A stretch of 64,000 nt of DNA, from NCBI RefSeq assembly GCF_025699485.1, contig NZ_JANUXN010000008.1, positions 1-64,000 on the forward strand, in the 5' to 3' direction. The DNA comes from Thauera carbonicopians. Its GTDB lineage: Bacteria; Pseudomonadota; Gammaproteobacteria; Burkholderiales; Rhodocyclaceae. The notes beneath the pieces are model-generated. The model ran no database searches. It was not told where the DNA came from and saw only the letters and a list, made by a program, of their open reading frames with translations. Shown here in pieces: positions 60,163-64,000 of the stretch. Numbering within the stretch: the stretch's first letter is position 1; each line of letters opens with the position of its first letter. Position numbers and translations under genes: made by a program.

Positions 60163-62103
60163 CTACGACTTGAAACGCCCCACCAGCCCGTTCAACTCAT
60201 CCGATAGCTGCGACAGCCGCCCGGAATCCTCCTGTGCAGAGCTGGCCAGGCGCTCGACCAGCTGCGCTTCGTCGTAGATCTGCTGGATATGCTGGTTGAT
60301 CTCTTCGGCCACCCGGTGCTGCTCCTCCGCTGCGGCCGATATCTGCAGGTTCTGGTCCCGGATTTCATCGACCGACAGCTGGATGCCTTCGAAGCTCTCC
60401 CGCGCATTCTCGATCGACGACACGCTGGCACGCGACAGATCCAGGCAGCTTTCCATTTTCTGCGAGACCTCGTTGGTCTTGCTGCCGAAGGTGTTGAGCA
60501 ACTGGACGATTTCGCCGGTGGAGTCGGAGGTGCGCTTGGCCAGAACCCTCACTTCATCCGCAACCACGGCAAATCCACGCCCCTGCTCGCCTGCCCTGGC
60601 GGCCTCGATCGCCGCATTCAGCGCCAGCAGGTTGGTTTGTTCGGCGATGGCGCGGATGGTGTCCAGAATCTGGTTGATGTTGCGGCTGCCTTCCTCCAGC
60701 TCCACCATGGCCCGGGACGACTCGGCCAGGCGGCTGCCCAGGCGGTTGACGTTCTCGGTGCTCAACTCGATCTGCTGCTTGCCCTCGGCGACACGACGAT
60801 GTCCGTTCTCGGCGGAGTCGGCGGCATTGCTGCACGAACGGGCCACTTCGTTGGCGGTGGCGACCATCTCCTTGAACGCGGTGGACACCAGTTCCGCCGC
60901 TTCGCGCTGGCGCCCGGCCGCCTGGTGCATGTTGCCGGCAACGTCGCTGTTGACCCGCGAGGCGTCCTGCAGCCTGGTCGATGCCGCGCCGATGCGCTGG
61001 ATCAACTGGCGTATCGCGGCGAGAAACTTGTTGAACCAGCCCGCCAGTTCCGCGGTTTCGTCCTTGCCCTGGACCTCGAGATCGCGGCGCAGATCGCCAT
61101 CGCCCTGGGAAATCGACTGCAGCCCGGCGCTGACCTGGCCGATGGGCTTGACGATCACTCTGGAGAACACCGCTGCGATCAGGGCAAAGACGATCGCCAG
61201 CACCACCACGATGGCCGCCGTCAGGTAGCTCATGCGGGTGGCCTCGCCCATGACTTCGCCGTGCTCGATCAGGCCCACGTAACGCCAGCCGAGGTCGGGC
61301 GAGGACCAGATATTGGCCATGTAGCGCACGCCGTCGATTTCCACCTCGGTGAAACCCTGCGTGGTGGCGGCCAGTTGGGCGTAGGGTGCGCCCAGCTCCT
61401 TGAGCTGCTTGAAATTGTGCCCGGCATCCCGGGGGTCGACCAGCACGATGCCGTCCTCGATCAGCATCACGTAGCCGCTTTTACCCAGCTTGATGCTCTT
61501 GACCAGCTCGGTGAGGTTCTTCAGCGAAACGCTCACGACGAACACGCCCTTGGCCTTGCCTGCGCCATCGAGCATCGCCCTGGCCGTGCCGACCAGCGCC
61601 ATGTCGTCCTTGTCGTAATAGTAGGCGGGCGTGCGCACCGTCTTGCCCGGGCTGGCCATGGCGGCCTTGTACCAGGGGCGCGAGCGCGGATCGTAGTTCG
61701 CCAGCTGCGGGTCGTCCGGCCATTTGGCGTAGCTGCCGTCTTCCAGGCCGATGGAAAGGATCGCGGCCGAGGGGTGGGTGGTGCCATAGCGTGCGAACTG
61801 ATCGATCACCTGCCGGGCCGCCGCCGGCATGGGCTGGCTGGCGGCATCGGCGGAGCGGTAGTCCTTCAGGCTGTCGACCCATGTATATGCGGGATCGGCC
61901 GCCATCTGATCGACGTTCTGCTGGGCGGCGTCGAAGAACTGGCGGATATTGCCGTCGATCTGGCGGATTTCGCGGGTGCTGCTGTCGATGAACTGGTCGA
62001 CCGCCTGGCTGCGGGTGTTCAACACCGAGATCACGGCAACCAGGCTGACCGGGATAAAGGCGACCAGGACGAAAGCAAGGACGAGCTTGGTCTGTATTTT
62101 CAT
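60163..62103 (-). CDS. Methyl-accepting chemotaxis protein with dCache sensor
   Basis: A 646-residue chemoreceptor: transmembrane helix 1 (about 8-28), a periplasmic double-Cache domain (about 35-275; [13 protein letters not shown] motif and [18 protein letters not shown]), helix 2 (about 282-305), HAMP (about 306-360) and the cytoplasmic signalling domain with the hairpin tip [32 protein letters not shown] (quoted in part as [20 protein letters not shown]). dCache domains often bind amino acids or organic acids. No CheR-docking pentapeptide is at the C-terminus. The ATG at 62103 gives [17 protein letters not shown] sigma-28-like promoter lies upstream. Confidence 0.94.
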   Translation of the reverse strand: MKIQTKLVLAFVLVAFIPVSLVAVISVLNTRSQAVDQFIDSSTREIRQIDGNIRQFFDAAQQNVDQMAADPAYTWVDSLKDYRSADAASQPMPAAARQVIDQFARYGTTHPSAAILSIGLEDGSYAKWPDDPQLANYDPRSRPWYKAAMASPGKTVRTPAYYYDKDDMALVGTARAMLDGAGKAKGVFVVSVSLKNLTELVKSIKLGKSGYVMLIEDGIVLVDPRDAGHNFKQLKELGAPYAQLAATTQGFTEVEIDGVRYMANIWSSPDLGWRYVGLIEHGEVMGEATRMSYLTAAIVVVLAIVFALIAAVFSRVIVKPIGQVSAGLQSISQGDGDLRRDLEVQGKDETAELAGWFNKFLAAIRQLIQRIGAASTRLQDASRVNSDVAGNMHQAAGRQREAAELVSTAFKEMVATANEVARSCSNAADSAENGHRRVAEGKQQIELSTENVNRLGSRLAESSRAMVELEEGSRNINQILDTIRAIAEQTNLLALNAAIEAARAGEQGRGFAVVADEVRVLAKRTSDSTGEIVQLLNTFGSKTNEVSQKMESCLDLSRASVSSIENARESFEGIQLSVDEIRDQNLQISAAAEEQHRVAEEINQHIQQIYDEAQLVERLASSAQEDSGRLSQLSDELNGLVGRFKS

Positions 62104-62182
62104 TGTGATAACCATCATGCATTGGGGTTGGGCGCAAACGGCTGCGGCACGGTGACATGTGCGGCGATCTGCTGCCGGCCCT

Positions 62183-62210
62183 GTATCGGCTCGATGGGGG
62201 CGAATCTTTA
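62183..62210 (-). promoter_or_regulatory. Sigma-28 (FliA)-like promoter of the chemoreceptor gene
   Basis: On the minus strand TAAAGATT (62210-62203) is followed 12 bases later by GCCGATAC (62190-62183). The sigma-28 consensus is TAAAGTTT-N11-GCCGATAA, so both boxes match well with one extra base of spacing. A start near 62175 gives a 70-base leader. FliA control fits chemotaxis genes. Confidence 0.6.
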
Positions 62211-62284
62211 GCGGGGATTCCGGCCATGACGGGAAACAAGGCGGCTTCGCGCCTGTTTTTTTGTCCGCCGGGCCGCCCCAAGGC

Positions 62285-62344
62285 AAAAAGCGCCCCCTGA
62301 GGGGCAGCGAGTCCGCGAAGCGGATGAGCGTGGGGGCATTTTTC
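62285..62344. repeat. Palindromic GC-rich element flanked by A- and T-runs
   Basis: The element starts AAAAAGCGCCCC and ends GTGGGGGCATTTTT, with an inner GAGGGGC and TCCGCGAAGCGGA dyad. It looks like the dispersed bidirectional hairpins common between genes in beta-proteobacteria. It separates the tRNA transcript from the chemoreceptor promoter. Confidence 0.5.
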
Positions 62345-62418
62345 GCCTGATGGCCCGCGCGTATCCGAAGCGCCGGGACTTGCTCCCGCGGGAGGGCGCC
62401 CCTGCCGGGCGCACAATG

Positions 62419-62452
62419 AAAAAGGGCCAGCACTTTTCAGCGCTGACCCTTC
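62419..62452 (-). terminator. Rho-independent terminator of tRNA-Asp
   Basis: Plus-strand AAGGGCCAGCAC (62422-62433) pairs with GCGCTGACCCTT (62440-62451) with two imperfect pairs. On the minus strand it ends in a T-run just past the tRNA. Confidence 0.8.
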
Positions 62453-62460
62453 GAATGCTT

Positions 62461-62537
62461 TGGCGGAGTGGACGGGGCTCGAACCCGCGACCCCCGGCGT
62501 GACAGGCCGGTATTCTAACCAACTGAACTACCACTCC
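62461..62537 (-). tRNA. tRNA-Asp (anticodon GTC)
   Basis: A 77-nt cloverleaf on the minus strand: acceptor GGAGTGG pairs with CCACTCC, CCA is encoded at 62463-62461, the T-loop GGTTCGAGCC is standard and the anticodon GTC lies at 62503-62501. An 8-bp hairpin (62541-62548 and 62557-62564) lies on its 5' side; no second tRNA is visible up to 62766. Confidence 0.97.
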
Positions 62538-62766
62538 TGAATCGAGGCCCGCTCGAGCCTCGATCTTGAAACCGGAAATGAAGGCAGAGTGCCCGATTTC
62601 CTTCGTAACTGTTTGATCTGGCGGAACTTCATGAAGCGCCGCAGCAGCAGTGCGGCGCATTATCCATGAATGCCCGAGGGCTGGCAACATTTGCGGCAAG
62701 GGCTGCAGTGCAGCCCCATGAAGCCCGCAGCGTACAATCGGCCGAACCCCGCAGGAGAGCATCCGG

Positions 62767-63411
62767 ATGCGCCACATACTTGTCTATGCCGATTCCTTGT
62801 CGTGGGGAATCATCCCGACGACGCGCAAGCGTCTGGATTTCGATCGGCGCTGGCCGGGGGTCATGGAGGCGTCGCTGTGTTCTTCAGGCCGGCGGGTTCG
62901 CGTCATCGAGGACTGCCTGAATGGCCGGCGCACCGTGTGGGGCGATCCGTTCAAGCCGGGCCGCAACGGCCTCGTCGGCCTGGCGCAGCGGATGGAGATC
63001 CATTCGCCGCTCGACCTGGTCGTCCTGATGCTTGGAACGAACGACTTTCAATCGATGCACGAACACAATGCCTGGCATTCGTCCCAGGGCATCCTCGCCC
63101 TCGTGTCGGCCATCCGCACTGCGCCCATCGAGCCCGGCATGCCGGTGCCGCCCATTCTCGTGATTGCGCCGCCGGCCATCGAGCGCCCGAAAGGGCCGAT
63201 CGCGCCGAAATTCGAAGGCGGCGAGGCCAAGTGCATCGGGCTGGCTGCCGCTTATCGAAAGGTCTGCGATGAAGCCGGCTGCCATTTCTTCGACGCGGGC
63301 AGCGTCACCGCATCGAGCAGGGTCGATGGCGTGCATCTCGATCCGGAACAGCACGAGGCGTTCGGCAAGGCGGTGTCCAACGTGGTGAAGGCCCTGATCT
63401 TCAAGGACTGA
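62767..63411 (+). CDS. SGNH/GDSL hydrolase
   Basis: A 214-residue SGNH hydrolase: nucleophile block VYADSLSWG (ADSL in place of GDSL, Ser10), the Gly in GRNGL, the Asn in MLGTNDF and the His in DGVHLD (about 192). It is cytoplasmic (no signal peptide). Closest look is to acetylhydrolases or arylesterases of the SGNH_hydrolase type 3; substrate unknown. The start ATG 62767 follows GCAGGAGAG. Monocistronic, downstream of the tRNA on the opposite strand. Confidence 0.88.
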   Translation: MRHILVYADSLSWGIIPTTRKRLDFDRRWPGVMEASLCSSGRRVRVIEDCLNGRRTVWGDPFKPGRNGLVGLAQRMEIHSPLDLVVLMLGTNDFQSMHEHNAWHSSQGILALVSAIRTAPIEPGMPVPPILVIAPPAIERPKGPIAPKFEGGEAKCIGLAAAYRKVCDEAGCHFFDAGSVTASSRVDGVHLDPEQHEAFGKAVSNVVKALIFKD

Positions 63412-63522
63412 GCATTCGCAAGAGGTGTCCGCTTCATGCGGCAGGAAGAGGGTTGCCGCCGGGGACCGCGCACCGGTGGCATCCAGCGGATGCCGAGAAA
63501 CCGGTTCGTGTTCCGGTATTTA

Positions 63523-63538
63523 TGTAGTAAGCTACATT
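63523..63538. promoter_or_regulatory. Inverted repeat upstream of the MarR gene, likely autoregulatory operator
   Basis: ATGTAG-TAAG-CTACAT is a perfect dyad with 6-bp arms 20 bases before the MarR start. AT-rich dyads of this kind (TGTAG/CTACA) are usual MarR-family operators. Autoregulation is inference. Confidence 0.5.
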
Positions 63539-63557
63539 TAAGCCAAGGATGAATTCC

Positions 63558-64000
63558 ATGTTCGAACTCAAGGACCTGCCCAGTTACGACACCCTCGCGG
63601 CCTTCGGCGAAGCCTATGGCAACCCCGATGTCGATGGCCTGCACACCTGGCTGCTGTGGGCCTCGGCCACCAAGGAGATGCTGTCTGCCTTCGAGGGCAA
63701 TCTTGCCCGCAATGGCGGCCTGTCGCAGTCGCAGTTCTTCGTGCTGATTCTGCTCAAGCGCAAACCCGCCGGCCTGAGCGTGGGGGCTCTGGCGCAGGGT
63801 GTGGGCGTCACTTCGCAGACCATGACACGCATCATCGACCGCATGGAGGGCGAATGCCTGTGCCGGCGCGAACCCGATCCGCACGACCGCCGCGCCTGGC
63901 TGGTGAAGCTGGCGGAGCGGGGCGAGGCGCTGCTGGGCAAGGCGTTGCCGGCACACTACGCGTGGGTGGCGAATCTGATGCGCCACTTCAGCGCGAAGGA
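63558..64000 (+). CDS. MarR-family transcriptional regulator (3' end outside window)
   Basis: The first 147 residues of a winged-helix MarR regulator: SQSQFFVLILLKRKPAGLSVGALAQGVGVTSQTMTRIIDRMEGECLCRREPDPHDRRAWLVKLAERGEALL shows the recognition helix and the basic wing DPHDRRAWLV (quoted in parts). AAGGA eight bases before ATG 63558 favours it over ATG 63549. The gene runs off the window edge. Its target is unknown. Confidence 0.88.
   Translation, partial: MFELKDLPSYDTLAAFGEAYGNPDVDGLHTWLLWASATKEMLSAFEGNLARNGGLSQSQFFVLILLKRKPAGLSVGALAQGVGVTSQTMTRIIDRMEGECLCRREPDPHDRRAWLVKLAERGEALLGKALPAHYAWVANLMRHFSAK

Noticed and set aside
1-64000. CRISPR arrays, insertion sequences, integrases or prophage genes
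   Set aside because: No regularly spaced repeats, transposase or phage-like proteins were found on either strand.

Overview
The window is a 64 kb piece of a high-GC chromosome of a betaproteobacterium, most likely Rhodocyclales (Azoarcus/Aromatoleum/Thauera type). The grounds are the 5S rRNA tail, the Bordetella/Neisseria-style porin, the gene content (DsbD, RibB with a degenerate second domain, NADP-GDH) and the housekeeping character of most genes. I see no prophage, insertion sequence or CRISPR array. The taxonomic call is inference.

Layout. 1-120: end of an rRNA operon (5S tail and terminator). 204-3220: a small HMA-fold protein and a CBS-PAS-GGDEF-EAL c-di-GMP protein. 3230-9352: mainly minus-strand housekeeping genes (EcsC, DsbA/FrnE-like, TrhP, a BaiN-type flavoprotein, thioesterase, BON-LysM protein) and an OmpA-like protein. 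9694-14896: gdhA with a structured control region, an MBL hydrolase, an unrecognised EF-hand membrane protein and a TRIC-type channel. 15079-24017: nitronate monooxygenase-like enzyme, LivHM permeases with a binding protein but no ATPases, ubiX, a LON-domain protein, mutY, flavin reductase, an orphan hydrogenase-large-subunit-like protein and the HU gene. 24549-29420: rhlE, a patatin and a polar amino-acid ABC transporter. 29565-36435: lipoproteins, nusB and riboflavin genes, dsbD, cutA. 36595-42506: porin, a two-gene ATP-citrate-lyase-like enzyme, a truncated amidohydrolase remnant and a thioesterase. 42535-49112: AbrB-type transporter, a binding protein divergent from a two-component system, hydrolase, 2Fe-2S protein and VanZ protein. 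49348-60016: the Anbu system. 60163-64000: a chemoreceptor with a sigma-28-like promoter, tRNA-Asp, SGNH hydrolase and the start of a MarR regulator.

The standout is 49348-60016. Six consecutive plus-strand genes encode a transglutaminase-DUF2126 fusion, a circularly permuted ATP-grasp/alpha-E fusion, a second transglutaminase, a second ATP-grasp protein, a second alpha-E protein and the bacterial proteasome homologue Anbu. Comparative genomics has linked these families into a predicted peptide synthesis, ligation and proteolysis system whose substrate is unknown. Both halves are preceded by sequences matching NtrC boxes about 80-120 bp upstream of sigma-54-like -24/-12 elements. This suggests that the system is switched on by nitrogen limitation. 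A further NtrC-like box lies in front of gdhA.

The second notable system is the two-subunit acyl-CoA synthetase/lyase at 37793-41828. It has the ATP-grasp plus CoA-ligase plus citrate-synthase-like architecture of ATP-citrate lyase, but an altered lyase active site and an enlarged large subunit.
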